NCBI GenBank assembly: GCA_947000775.1
Contig: CAMQGK010000638.1
Coordinates: 19,030,501 to 19,094,500, forward strand
Source: Pterois miles
Lineage: Eukaryota; Chordata; Actinopteri; Perciformes; Scorpaenidae
Reading direction: 5' to 3'
DNA length: 64,000 nt
In this document: positions 14,071 through 25,205 of the stretch, in pieces
Position numbering within the stretch: position 1 is the first letter of the stretch
Layout: each line of letters begins with the position of its first letter
Notes under the pieces: generated by a model
Told to the model about the DNA's origin: nothing
Databases searched by the model: none
The model's input: the letters and a program-made list of their open reading frames with translations, nothing else
Translations under genes and position numbers: made by a program

Positions 14071-14097
14071 CAATTACAGTTACAATTACAATTACAA
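14071..14097. repeat. (AATTAC)n short tandem repeat at SINE 5' edge
   Basis: Four to five imperfect copies of a six-base unit of the form attaca or aattac directly precede the SINE head. It may mark the insertion target or have expanded afterwards. Confidence 0.75.
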
Positions 14098-14403
14098 TGG
14101 GGGCGGCAGTTGCTCAGTCTGTAAGGACTTGGGTTAGGACGCGGACGTCACGGGTTCAAGACCCCCATGGACCAAGACCAACTGGTTGCTGGAGAGGTGC
14201 CAGTTTACCTCTTGGGCACTGCCGAGGTGCCCCTGAGCAAGGCACCAAACCCCCAACTGCTCTGGGCGCTTGTCAGGAGCAGCCCCATCACTCTGACATC
14301 TCTCCATTGACGCATGTATATGTACTGTGTGTGAAAAACAGAGTGTAAAACTGAATTTCCCCACTGTGGGACTAATAAAGGAATATCTTTCTTTCTTTCT
14401 TTA
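14098..14403 (+). mobile_element. tRNA-derived SINE with LINE-type 3' tail
   Basis: The head resembles a tRNA gene and carries an RNA polymerase III internal promoter: an A-box-like gttgctcagtctg at 14109-14121 and a B-box-like ggttcaagacc at 14153-14163. The body contains ggcactgccgaggtgcccct and gagcaaggcacc, which I recall from common percomorph fish SINEs. The 3' end, gaatttccccactgtgggac then taataaaggaatatc at 14353-14387, is followed by a (TTTC)n tail to 14403. That end nearly matches the 3' end of the LINE at 14686-16739. The element is non-coding and would rely on LINE reverse transcriptase supplied in trans. It appears nearly full length. Confidence 0.85.
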
Positions 14404-14685
14404 AATAAATGAGTCGTGTAACGGCACATTCCACCAGATCCGGTGGCAGATGCTTAATGCTTTCCATTCGTTTCAGGAGAAACCGTAGCGTAGTGCATGA
14501 TGGGAGTGTTGCGGTGAGTTGGAGTGTGTCTGCACTTGCATAAAGTTGAAAAATCTCAATTTTATGCAAATGAGCTTGTCCAGCATGATCCACCTGGCTG
14601 ATGAAACTTGGACCAAGCTGTCAAACTAGATGATATAGTTCTAAAATTAAATGAGATTCCACGGCGTTTCTTACCTAAAAATGTT
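14404..14685. other. DNA between SINE and LINE tails
   Basis: A 282-bp stretch between two convergent retroelement tails. It contains caaatgagcttgtccagc and gaaaccgtagcgt-type sequence that I associate with a fish non-autonomous element, so the retroelements may have landed in an older repeat. No second copy is in the window to confirm this. Confidence 0.35.
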
Positions 14686-14915
14686 TTAAGATAAGATAAG
14701 ATAAGATATTCCTTTATTGGTCCCACAGTGGGGAAATTCACACATTACAGCAGCAAAGTGGATAGTGCAATAAAGACAAGAAGCATAGATTTAAAAACGG
14801 TATTAATACAATAAAATAAATAGATTAGTATATACATAATAGAAAAAGTAAAGCCAGAAGTATGTCCTTTATATCAATAAATAAGTTTGTTGTGAATGTG
14901 ACTGTGATTGTGGTT

Positions 14916-16739
14916 TTACTGGGAGCAGTGCTGGTTGTGGAGTCTAACAGCTGCAGGCAGGAAGGACCTTCTGTAACGCTCCTTCGTACACTTAGGGTGT
15001 AGCAGCCTGTCACTGAAGGAGCTCTCCAGAGCTCTGATGGTGTCTCTCATGGGGTGGGAGTCCTTCTCCATCATGGATGACAGCTTAGCCATCGTCCTCC
15101 TCTCTCCCACCACCTGCACTGAGTCCAGAGAGCATCCCAGGACAGAGCTGGCCCTTTTGATAATCTTATCCAGCCTCTTCCTGTCTGCAGCTGTGATGCT
15201 GCTGCCCCAGCAAAAAGCTGATGCCACGACGGTGTCATAAAATGTTTTCAAAAGTGTCCCCTGCACTCCAAAAGACCTCAGTCTCCTGAGCAGATACAGT
15301 CTGCTCTGGCCTTTTTTATGGAGTTCAGAGGAATTTGTGGTCCACTCCAGTTTATTGTTCAGGTGAACACCCAGGTATTTATAAGATGTCACCATCTCTA
15401 TGTCTGATCCCTGGATGTTCACCGGTGTTGGAGGGGGATGCGGAAATCCACCACCAGCTCTTTAGTTTTCCCCGCGTTGATCTGGAGGTGGTTCCGCAGG
15501 CACCAGTCCACGAAGTCCTGGGAAAGTTCTCTGTACTCCGCGTCGTCCCCATCAGTGATGAGGCCGACGATAGCAGAGTCATCAGAGAACTTCTGCAGGT
15601 GACAGGTTGGTGAGTTGTAAGTGAAGTCTGCAGTGTAGAGCGTGAAGAGGAACTGAGCCAGAACCGTTCCCTGCGGGGCCCCCACACTGCAGACCACCGT
15701 GTCTGAAGTGAAGTCCTGTGTCCTCACATACTGTGGGCGGTTTGTGAGGTAGTCCAGTATCCAGGATGTAAGATGGTGATCTACCCTTGCAGTCTCCAGT
15801 TTGTCCCCCAGAAGTGTCGGCTGGATGGTGTTGAAAGCACTGGAGAAATCAAAGAACATGATCCTCACAGTGCTGCCAGGTTTCTCCAGGTGAGACAGAG
15901 CTCGGTCCACAAGGAAGATGACGGCATCATCCACCCCAATGCCAGGTTGATAGGCAAACTGTAGTGGGTCCATGGATGGACTCACCACAGGGCGGAGATG
16001 TTGGAGGACCAGGCGCTCCAGGGCCTTCATCAGGTGGGATGTTAATGCCACCGGCCTGAAGCTGCTGGGGTCCTTGGGGTGTGGGGTCTTGGGCACAGGT
16101 ACCACGCAGGATGTCTTCCATAGTTGTGGTACCTTCCTCAGCTTCAGGCTCAGGTTAAATAGATGTCCAAAAGTCCCACACAGCTGGTCTGCGCAGGACT
16201 TCAGGAGCCTGGAGCTGATGCCATCTGGACCCGTAGCCTTCCTCACGTTCATCTTCTTGAGCTGGTTCTTCACCTGAAGTGTTGTGAAGGACAAACTGGA
16301 GCAGGGGGGCTGTGTGTCAGAGGCAGAGGAGGGGGTTGGTGGGGGGTCAGGGCTGAGTAGTGGAGCAGAGGGGGGTTGTCTATGGGGTAGAGCTGGAGCC
16401 GTAGCTGGAGCCGTAGCTGGAGCCGTAGGTGTCGATGGAGGTGTTGATGTCAGTGGGGGTCCTTTTGTTGAGCTGAAGGTGGTGAAGGAGGAGGAGGGGG
16501 GGCACTGTCTTGAAGTGGGAGATAAAGGGGGCTGCAGCAGGGTGGACTGGGCCGGGGGAGAGGCAGGTGACTCATTGAACCTGTTAAAGTAATGGTTCAA
16601 ATCATTCACCCACTTTAGGTCTCCCACAGCCTTGGAGTCTGGTTTCTTGTGGCCTGAGATGGTTTTTAGGCCTTTCCAGACTCCACTGATGTTGTTCTGC
16701 TGCAACTGTTCCTCCATCTTCCTCCTGTAGCTGTTAATA
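14916..16739 (-). pseudogene. LINE reverse transcriptase, truncated and frameshifted
   Basis: This is the remnant of LINE ORF2, which would copy element RNA into the genome. The first part, with Met at 16717 and a stop at 15419, has 432 residues. It holds a Pro/Ser/Thr-rich linker (about residues 50-140), then reverse transcriptase landmarks: GPDG at 163-166, SSFRPVAL at 218-225, FFDFSSAFN at 288-296 with the catalytic Asp at 290, GAPQGTVL at 346-353, and the catalytic box as FSDD at 377-380 (DNA 15578-15589). A frameshift near 15419-15445 then ends the frame. The downstream thumb and C-terminal part continues in another frame from about 15422 to 14916, with YLGVHLNNKLEW and RRSFLPAAVRLHN. 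The motif-B flank reads VLAQF where I would expect VLSPF. The N-terminal endonuclease is missing, so the copy is dead. Confidence 0.88.
16388..16433 (-). repeat. Short in-frame tandem repeat inside LINE ORF
   Basis: Three near-identical 15-bp units built on tagctggagccg encode repeated Ala-Pro-Ala-Thr on the element strand, in the low-complexity linker ahead of the reverse transcriptase. The linker is probably unstructured and free to vary in length. Confidence 0.8.
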
Positions 16740-17060
16740 GTTCAGAAATAGATTTTGGTGAATTGTTTTAACAGAATAACAGAAAGTTTATGAGCAGGCC
16801 GCCATGTTTCCTGTTTGAAACCGCGAGCAAAAAAAACACAGACCAATCATGTGCATTGCTCAATAGGGTACGTCACCGCTTGAGAGGCCAGTTCAGTGGA
16901 GTGGCGCATCCCCTAGTGTCCTCGCCGGATCAGGTGGACATGAAGCCTCAGTTGATTTTAATGGAAGCGCTCTGCAGCGAGCATACTGCGGCAGACGTGT
17001 CATTCTGCGTGAAAAGCAGCAAAAAAACCTTTCTGTTAATTTTAGCGAGCTAAGTTCACC
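16740..17060. other. DNA flanking the LINE 5' end, possible older repeat
   Basis: The stretch with gcaggccgccatgtt, gagcaaaaaaaacacagacc and gtacgtcaccgcttgagagg resembles a fish dispersed element I recall, and is more GC- and CpG-rich than its surroundings. With 14404-14685 it may be the two halves of one older element split by the LINE. Only an unaided comparison supports this. Confidence 0.35.
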
Positions 17061-17999
17061 ATTCCTGATTCATTCTGTTAACCTTTCCTCTCAAGCACCT
17101 TTCTTTTATTTCTTTTCTTCATCCAGCTATTATATCTCGATCATCACTCATAGATCACCAGGGGAAAGCATGCATTCCTCTGTCCTTGCTTTCTTCTCCC
17201 CTTCTCTCATTTTTTTCTTCTCTCCCTGAGAAATCCTGACCACATGTTATCTAAAGCTCTGTCATCTGGTGTTGCTTAATAGAGCTCTTTTCAGCAGGCA
17301 GAGTGCATCAGGCATTTACATTATATATGATCTCCTATAGAGATGGTCTTAGTATGATCCATGATGGGCATTTTACTTAACTGTATGTCTTGCTCAGAGA
17401 TATGTGTTGGTGGGTTAGCCTATCACGCAGCGTCATGGTATGGACTGAAGAAAATCAGAGCAGTACATATGGAAGGAATACAAGTAACCGTTATTAAACT
17501 TTCCCCCTCTGTTAAGCTGATGGAAATCCCCTATAGGGTGTTTGCAGAGCTGAAGCCAGTGTTCTGTTAATAGGATCTAATTGGAAATGGCTGGTGTTCA
17601 GGAAGTTGCTTGGGTTGTCTGAACCTAATCCTGTGGAAATCCCTGAGAAGTTAATAAGAATCTATGTGCTATGTCCTAAATGTAGGGCAGTGGTTGGCAA
17701 ATGGAACTAAGCTTTCCGACTCGTTGGGTTTAGCAGTTGCCCCAAAGTTGAGAATACAGTAATACAATGGTCTTTACAAAGACACTTTAATGAAGAAAAA
17801 AAACTCTTGAGTATTTTCTTGAGGTCCAGTTCATCACAGTGTCAGTAGTCAGCTTCGAATTCAGCTGCTGCCTTGTGCTGTGTTCAGACTACGAGCAGCA
17901 GAAGACAGCAGGCCGAGAGGCAAATTAGTGCGGCACTTGAGATTTGGGTAAAATTGTAATTGTAATTTAAACTGCACTATTAACTATTAGGTTGTGCCA
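17061..17999. other. Non-coding DNA, no gene seen
   Basis: Unique-looking sequence with only short open frames and no recognised repeat or signal. Confidence 0.5.
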
Positions 18000-18505
18000 A
18001 TGGGCAACTCTGGGGTCTGAGATGTGAAGCCAATGCTGAAGTGCCTTAAAATTGCATTCTTTCTAATAGCCAGCAGGAGGCGGCGACTCTGGTTGCAAAT
18101 AGAAGTCTGAAGTCTAGAAAATGAGCCTACATCTCACTTGATTTATTACCTCAGTAAACATTGGAAACATGAGTTTATTATCTCAGTCATTAGTTTCAAG
18201 TCTTCTTCAATACAGCATGATGTTAATTTAGTAAATTATGGTCCCATTTAGAGTCAAATAGACCATAAAGCAGGGTATGTTTTAACCTTGGCTACCCTAC
18301 CCCTAATGCTACCATAGCATTGTCCAGTCTGGGTTTTGTCTGTGTTTTCGTCGTAGAATATTAACCTTTTCAGTTCATTAAAGGTAATTTTAACCTTTTT
18401 GGTCACCTAGAAATGTCTTATTCGGCGTTCGGTTGTACTTAGCTCCACCCTCTCGTGTCACTTCTGTTGTGTCACTTCTGGTTGCAAATAACTAGTCCTT
18501 GGCTT
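18000..18505 (-). repeat. Dispersed repeat P, copy 1
   Basis: This is the reverse complement of the sequence at 29130-29585 and 38400-38825. Shared blocks include aaaatgagcctac/ctcattttctcagacttcta, the phrase around gtcgcccctgctag, the gtggagctaagtac block and the caaccagaagtgac block. It is about 500 bp with no open frame, and I recall it as a widespread fish repeat. The three copies differ by many substitutions and indels, so the family is old or heterogeneous. Confidence 0.8.
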
Positions 18506-20033
18506 GCAACAATAAAAAAAAAAAATGCGAATGCAGCAAACTGCTAAAATAGTTCTGTCTGATTGGTCTGATCTGGTCTGTGTGCCCAGCTTTTTCAACC
18601 TACAAAACGTGCATCTGACCAGGGCCTAAGGCAGATGGGCTTAGTGAAATGTCATCATCATCTTCAACATTCCATCAACTTTGTAAACAAATGAAAAGCT
18701 GGTTAAGCAGGGCAGCTGTAGATTGCTGAACAACTGCTGTCTCTGTGGTCTCTCGCTGTTTCCTGATTGCAGTGTTCAGGCCAAACCTGTCCTCTCCTGG
18801 CCTGGTATGAACTGGCCTTACTGCTCAGTCCTGTGGGGAATCCTTGGCGCATGTCTGGCCCTAATTAATGCCCCTACTGCAGTCTCTTGTTAGAGAGGGA
18901 GATGGAGAGAGGAAGTGAGAGGGTGGGGGAGAATCAGTAGCGGGGGGACTATCAAATATTGATTGTATTTGCATAAATAGCCGCAGTTGTTAAAAGCCCT
19001 GCATGATCCCACTTGCTAGCTTCGCACTCTCCAGGCATGCGTAGGGGAAAAAATAAGAGGAGCTGAATGAGGAAGAAAAGTGGTGATTACAGTCAAGAGA
19101 ATACATAGATCTCCCGCAATGCGACATAGTGTCGGCCTCTCAATCAAGCCATCCCAAAGGCTACACCACTACTTGTTCACTTTGTAATTTGCACCAATTA
19201 TTGCCCCATTAGTGCAGCCCCTGTAGTAAAGCAGACACAAGATAATGATGCTCTTCTGTTGAGTCGGTCATCAATACAATAGGTTGAACAAAACACCTGA
19301 GGATGGGAGCTGTCGCTTTTAGTCGTACTCTGTATATCAGTGGTGGCACTTAATGAACGTGGCCTTTGAAATAGAGGGGCAACACAGTGTAGTGCATCGA
19401 GAGAAAAAGGAGAAAATAATAGCTTTTCTCCTCTCTCACCTTGCTCATAATCATCCAAGCTGCTGTTCAGTTCACATCCCATAATACTGTACAGTCTCGG
19501 CCCCTGGACCCCCTGGTGATCATGTGTGTGCAGGTAGTGGCTGGACTATATATGATACTACTAGTTGGTGTGGACGTACAGAAAGCGAAAACACTGCATG
19601 TGTGTTTGTATAATACCTACAGTATGTGCCTATGTATTTGAGAAAGTGTCTGTGAGGTTATTGAGGATTTACTGTTAACTAAGCTGTAGCCCTCTCTGCA
19701 TGTTTAGAGGTCATGCAGAGGAGAACTTTGTGTTGTTGCCAAAGAGTGTTCAAATAATTTGCTTTTCCAGCTAAGTTGAAAGAAAAAGTGAAAGGATAAG
19801 GTCAAGCTAAGCAAAAGAACACAATTTCTTGGCATTTACTGTTAAACAAAATTATGAGAATCCTCAGTTCTCTTTATTTTTAGAAAAGACCTGAATCTAA
19901 ACAGCCTCAAGCTTTATGTAACTGGAAGTATTATATGATATGAAGTGTTGTGACAACATGATGTATCTACAGATGTTTTAAAGAGTCACCAGGCAACTTC
20001 GCACATAACCAGAAAGCAATTAAACAAAACAGA
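18506..20033. other. Non-coding DNA, one candidate conserved block
   Basis: No gene is visible. The segment 18940-19050 (gtatttgcataaatagccgc and neighbours) is unique-looking and carries octamer-like and ATTA-like motifs. Whether it is a conserved enhancer would need cross-species alignment. Confidence 0.45.
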
Positions 20034-20836
20034 TGATTATACTGAGGGCACTAAATACTGTAGGTTTTCTCAGTCGCTACAAGCACCATAGATGTGGGTC
20101 AATAGGGGCATACTACACCCGTTACTATGTTTTATCATCTATTTACATGGTAGATCACCGAAAGAAGGTATAAAATTACATGACAATGACCTCTAGCAAC
20201 TGTAGTAATTATAACAGGAGCAGAAGCAGAAGTGAGGCGCTGTAGTATAGACAGCGGGAAACTCTGTATAGGGTGGAGGCGAGGTTCACCTCCTGTGTGA
20301 AAGCAACAGCGTAGTTGTCTTTGTGTTCACAAGCATAACGTTTTGATTTCACTTTTTAAAAATTGTTTTTGTTGCCAAATTCACACTGGAAGACCGATGA
20401 AGTGTGGGCTGCAGTGAGCTGCTTTCCAATGTCTATGAAATGCCACGGCAGCCGCACCCGAGCTCAACAATTCTGCAAAGTGCAGCCAAACAAAAGCTGG
20501 AAAATGTTTTACTTTTAACAGCAAAGTTTGGCAAGAAACTGACCTAAGAATTTCTTCCCACCTGAAACACATGACTACGCTTCCTAGCTGCAGGAAAGTG
20601 TAATTATTGTGGTGAGCCTCATTCGCCGCTGGTGTGAATTTGACATAAAGAAGTTCTAGTTTTGTTGCCTAAACCTAAAGATGCCTTTTTGTTGCTGTTC
20701 AAAACATAGCGTTTCATTCAGTTTTACAATGCATTGCTTTTAAGTTTCACAACGTTGTAGGCCCCTAATGACCCACATCTATGGTGCTTATAGTGACCGA
20801 TAACGCCTATTTAATGGCCTGATAACAGTCGAATCA
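20034..20836 (+). mobile_element. Terminal-inverted-repeat element T, copy 1
   Basis: The two ends are inverted copies of about 75 bp. The left end contains caccatagatgtgggtca at about 20089-20106 and the right end contains tgacccacatctatggtg at about 20769-20786. The outermost bases are tgatt at 20034 and aatca ending at 20836. The same ends and interior recur at 61076-62260. Conserved interior blocks include ttttatcatctatttacatg, tcaccgaaagaaggta, taacaggagcagaag and gttgcctaaacctaaag. There is no open frame, so it is non-autonomous. A separate nested element occupies 20373-20645. Confidence 0.85.
20373..20645. mobile_element. Small nested inverted-repeat element
   Basis: This 273-bp insert inside element T has no counterpart in the second T copy. 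Its ends are inverted: tgccaaattcacactgga on the left, and gctggtgtgaatttgaca on the right, matching at about 14 of 18 positions. It has no coding capacity. The inverted ends and the clean absence from the other copy make a short non-autonomous DNA transposon likely. I could not identify a target-site duplication. Confidence 0.65.
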
Positions 20837-23361
20837 GGTGCACACAAAATATAAACTCAATTTAAATGGATTAATTCACTACGTCCCTTGCTGCGTCCAA
20901 TTTTAATTTAGTGTTTTTGTGTTGGTAGTACTTGTATCCATTACATCTCACTACCACAAATGACTGTAAAGTAATGCAATTCTTACACCACAGAGTATTA
21001 TAAATGCATACTTGCTGTCACAGAAGCTAAGGACAGTTTCCAGTCTGGTATTGATTTTGGAATAAGTGAATGAATTTGCATTGACTATGTCTGGCAATAT
21101 TTTTTTTTGCAGTGAGGAGTCATTCATTTGCACTATGTGCTTCTTTTCGTGAAGTTGGTAGTGTGTGGGCAGTGTAGCTGGAAACTGGTGGACAGATGAA
21201 GCCCTGAGCAGGCGATTTTCTCTGAGCTCACACGCCCGTTGGGACTGCCATCATTAATGTAGCGACTGCAGTGTAGGTATTTACCTGTCTCAGTGTGTAT
21301 GTCTGTACAGTATGTGCACCATACCATCAACACGTGTGCGAGAGAGCATGCCTCTCCATGTGAGTGCATGTGTGTGAGCTTAACTACATATTTTGTGTAT
21401 TAGAGAGCAGGCAGAGCTGATCAGTGTCCATGCTGAGGGCTTTATCACAGCTGACCTATATTAGATGAAAGCAGCTGGATCAGTGGCCTGCAGGGACGGC
21501 AAAAGAGTTGTGTTCTAATTATCTCTGCAGCTAGCTAGCAACACATCACACGCGCACACACTTGAACAAGTACACAAACATGCGTACATACTTTTCAGGC
21601 AAATCAATCGGAGCTCATGAGAGCATCTGCCATGCTCCACTTGACAGACAGCAGCAGATCCTCCATGTAGGGTTGGCAAGGATGCAGCGCCTCATGTCAC
21701 ACGATGCATATTAAATTAAAATCCTTCTGTGATCATGGACTATGCACTTCAGTCTGACTGTGTGTGACACAACTCTATTTTGCTCAGCAAAATCTAATTA
21801 TCAGGTGATACCCTAAAATGAAATCTCTTGTTGAGGCATTTGGGAGTTGTAGGAATGCATCTGATCATCTTGTAGACGATTCCTCACATGGGTTCAAACT
21901 GTGTAAACGTAGTAGCCTATTAGCCGCGGTTGCCATGGAGTCACAAGCTAACACATGCTGAGGGTGTGCGTTAGCTATAATGAGGCACAAGATGACAAAA
22001 ACAAAACAGCCCAGGGAGCTAATGCTAACAGCTAATCACTGAACTAACGCTAATGGGAGGGTAACAGTAATAGGGCGAATTAGCCAAATGTGGGACGTTT
22101 TCTACATTTCAGATTTCTGGAATATATTGTGATATGAAGCCAGTATATTAAATCCAAACCCAGCACCACTCTGAAATCCCCAGGATGTGCACTAATCAAA
22201 CCGGGAAAAAAAAAGGAAATTCAGATATCACACTCAAAAGATTTGGTAGACATACCAGTACTGTAATGCCAAGATTTCTCAGACAAATCTTGATTTTTTA
22301 TTGTGGGACAGTCATGTTCGAAATGTGGGACACTGAAAAGTCTGTTAAAAGACGCTCTGTTAAAAGGCCTAAAAATCACCTTAATTAATGTAGGAAACAC
22401 TCAGGGTCATTTTACCACTTACAATGTTCTGGCTCTTACAAAACCGAGGCTGTGTGGATGTTACACTGAGAAACAGACAACATCAAGCAATAAGAATACA
22501 TAATAATAAATAATAGCATTTAGGCATATTAGAAAGATATTAAATTTATTCAACTTTATTGACTTTTATTTGTTTGAAGAAGACCTACACCCACTGGAGA
22601 TTAGGTGTCCCACATCAGGCAGTGTCCCACTTTACGGCAGCTCACCCATGGCATCCTTTTAGCTGAGCAGCATTTAGCATTCAGCTCACTCAGACGCATC
22701 AAGGACGAACGCTTTGTTCTGTCTTATGTCCAATTATCCCCATTGGTATGAGCACATTTACAAACACACACACATGTTCTGACACCAGGTGACACACTCA
22801 TAGTGTTATTTTTGTGTAAGACGTTTTGTTTTCTGAAGTCCAAGTGATTTCACACATTCTGCTACCTTCAGGAGGTAACTGGATGCAGCACACACTCAGT
22901 TAAGCCGTTAGCCTCTTAGTCATCCCCTCCTCTTTTGTCTCTCTTTTTTCTGCCTCTCCTTCCTCCCAACCCTTTATTTTCATTGCTGATTTTGCTCTCC
23001 ACTCCTCATATGCTTCCCTCATCCCTTCACTTGTGGTTCTGTGGCCTACAGCGCTCCAAGCAAGGGAGCTCTAGCACTAGCCAGGCAGTCAGGGGAGCTT
23101 CTTGTTTCGAGACCAACGGGCACAGCCGCTCATTTTCCACCACACTGTATCTATAGGCATCGCCGGGGACTATTTTACAGGTCGGAGCTTATGGGGAGGG
23201 GTGCTTTTCCCATGATAGAGGGTGGGACGTAGACTACTGTAGTAGAGAAGTGGAAGAGAGTAACGCTTCCTGCCAGGTAGCGTTTGCACGAATCATGTGA
23301 ACTTTTTATACTGTAGTTTCAGCTTCCCTCATGTTTTTCTTGTTTCTCTTTTACTTTGCAG
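20837..23361. other. Non-coding DNA upstream of candidate exon
   Basis: No gene is recognised. 22080-22660 contains repeated gtgggac motifs and may be an unrecognised repeat. Around 22930-23230 the sequence becomes pyrimidine-rich and then more GC-rich. A pyrimidine-rich tract ending in ttttactttgcag leads directly into the candidate exon at 23362. Confidence 0.45.
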
Positions 23362-23430
23362 ATTGACTGAGTTATTAAGCCCGCCGTTTCTACCTGACGA
23401 CATGGAGCACCATTTCCTGATGAGACTGTG
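23362..23430 (+). CDS. Candidate coding exon, gene unknown
   Basis: A 69-nt segment is preceded by a strong acceptor (polypyrimidine run ending ttttactttgcag at 23361) and followed by a good donor (gtacgt at 23431). One frame is open throughout: skipping one base at the start, it reads LTELLSPPFLPDDMEHHFLM then RL, leaving two bases that would give Trp or Cys after splicing. The length is a multiple of three with the same phase at both ends, as in a symmetric internal exon. It could instead be a first coding exon starting at the Met codon at 23402, with the rest as 5' leader. I do not recognise the protein. A 23-codon open run is not improbable by chance, so splice-signal quality and peptide character carry the case. 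Confidence 0.3.
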
Positions 23431-24318
23431 GTACGTAGAGTTTATGCATGCACACACATATATATAATTCCTGCAGCTACTTGTCACCTGCACCCTCATA
23501 TATAAATCCCACTTCTGTGTTGTGCGTCCTTGAAATCCATCCCATAAAGGAGTGCATAAGGGTTCCCAGAGGAACCTCTCAAGGATTAACCCGAGTCAGT
23601 GAAGTGCGGATCAGGAGCATGCCACTCACTTTCTTCTCCCTCGCCTCGGCCTATAGTGTCTTGTGTTTGTTCTCACGTTTGAAGCAGTATTGATTGAGTT
23701 ACTCTCTGTAGATGTACATGCTGCATTCATGGCTGAACATACATACAACAGTTTGAGTTGTACCTGCCATGTGTGGGTTGGGATGGCAGCTTTTCAGAGG
23801 TCACAGAATGCATTGATTGTTTTATAGGAACCTGACAAAGTTGGACTTATATTTTGAAAAATGACTGATGGAGAGATACAGAAGGAGAGCAGAGAAAGAT
23901 GTCAGACGACAGCTGGCTGGCACTGTAGTAAAGTAAAAAATAACAGGCCGATCGTGCTGGCCCGAGGTTGTACTACTATTCTTAGCCTTAGTCTCCTCCT
24001 TTCCTCACTCTTCTCCCTCTCGCCTCCATCCTTTCTCCTGAGTCTTTTGTTACCGCTGTGACGCTAGCGCTCTTCAGTCCATCTGGTGTCTGGAAGCACT
24101 CTGGATCTATCTAAGCTCCCTCTCTAATTGGCTAAAACCACTTAACTGTCTCTCATCCATTTGTCATTTGGCTTATTTATCCTCCCCATTCACCTATTTA
24201 TCCATCACCACCTCAGCTGATGCAGTCATTCATCCCTTCTTTTATGTCCAGAGTTGGATTTGCCAATACATGCTCTGAAGCTTCCACTGATTTATAGCTC
24301 GAGAGACTTGGAGACAAA
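23431..24318. other. Non-coding DNA downstream of candidate exon
   Basis: No further exon-like segment with paired splice signals was found here. Pyrimidine-rich runs occur near 23980-24060. If 23362-23430 is real, this is intron. Confidence 0.4.
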
Positions 24319-24327
24319 GTGTGTGTG

Positions 24328-24396
<69 letters not shown>
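24319..24396. repeat. (GT)n microsatellite with GC interruptions
   Basis: A 78-bp GT run with single GTGC interruptions near each end. The open frames through it are low-complexity artefacts. Confidence 0.98.
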
Positions 24397-24999
24397 ACAT
24401 TTCCTCTGATGTGACGGTAAGGCTGAATGGGTTGGGATGTTCTATACAAGTGAAATCCCCAAATCATCAAAATGTAAAAAAAACGGAAACCCTTTGCACT
24501 GTTGCTACGGTGATACATATTGCTGTCGGGAGGGACTGCAGGGCAATTCACTTCTGACAGGTGTGTGTGTTATGTCAGTGATCACACATGATGAGGTGGC
24601 CTGATATAAGGAAATAATGGACAAGGTGGAGGTGACAGATGAAGACGTTTCCTTTGCCGTGTCCATCAGTTTCTATAAGGATACATTTCATCCTACTTAG
24701 GTCATAGCCAGAGTTTTCATCGGTTTTTTTTTTTTTTAGCAAAGTATTGTTGCTATGGTTACATACAGTACTCCTTAGGAGTACTTCTGCTACACAAATT
24801 TGTATTAATTTGTTGGACTTTTCTCGAATTTTGGCTTTTTTTTTTTTAAAGAAGAAGATAATTTTAAATAAAAAAAAATATATTGTCTGAGAAGTTTAGA
24901 GGGGAAATTGCTCTTCTGGTGTACTGCTAACAACTCATAGACATCTGACATCTCACAGACAACAAGACACCCCAGCTAGGCGTGAATAGGCGGCATGAA
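24397..24999. other. Non-coding AT-rich DNA
   Basis: No gene is seen. Homopolymer T runs occur near 24725-24739 and 24837-24848. Confidence 0.55.
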
Positions 25000-25205
25000 T
25001 TTCTTCAAACCTGGCACAAATGTCCACATGGACTCAAGGATGAACTGATTAGAATATATGGTCAAAGGTCACTGTGACCTCACAAAACACGATTATGGCC
25101 ATAACTCAAGAATTCATATGCTAATTATGACAATTTCACATAAATGTCTAATAGGATAAAATGATGGAGATTTTGCACAGACATACAGAACCATACAACC
25201 ACGGT
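25000..25205 (+). repeat. Dispersed fish repeat fragment
   Basis: The phrases caaatgtccacatggactca, ggtcactgtgacctcacaaa, ggccataactcaagaattca and taatgtctaataggataaaa-type sequence match a repeat I recall as very common in fish genomes. There is only one copy in this window, so the assignment is from memory and the exact limits are uncertain. Confidence 0.5.

Larger units (their letters stand above)
14686..16739 (-). mobile_element. 5'-truncated L2/CR1-type LINE
   Basis: A non-LTR retrotransposon fragment read on the minus strand. Its 3' terminus is an (ATAAG)n array at 14686-14708 (TTATC on the element strand), preceded by the conserved tail gaatttccccactgtgggac then caataaaggaatatc at 14705-14739. 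The coding part runs from about 16739 down to 14916 and contains a reverse transcriptase. The apurinic-type endonuclease expected at the N terminus is absent: homology starts at NSYRRK just upstream of the Met at 16717, and an in-frame stop precedes it. Such 5' truncation is typical of target-primed reverse transcription. Assignment to the L2 (Maui-like) group rests on the tail and protein character; Rex1-like is the main alternative. I see no convincing target-site duplication. Confidence 0.85.

Noticed and set aside
14098..14170. tRNA gene
   Set aside because: The A- and B-box-like sequences belong to a SINE head; the following body and LINE-type tail, with no cloverleaf acceptor end, rule out a functional tRNA.
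15335..16592. Several plus-strand frames of 60-102 codons opposite the LINE
   Set aside because: Antisense shadows of the LINE reverse transcriptase, which explains the region on the minus strand.
24213..24557. 112-codon minus-strand and 78-codon plus-strand frames over the (GT)n tract
   Set aside because: Low-complexity translation of a microsatellite with no flanking homology.
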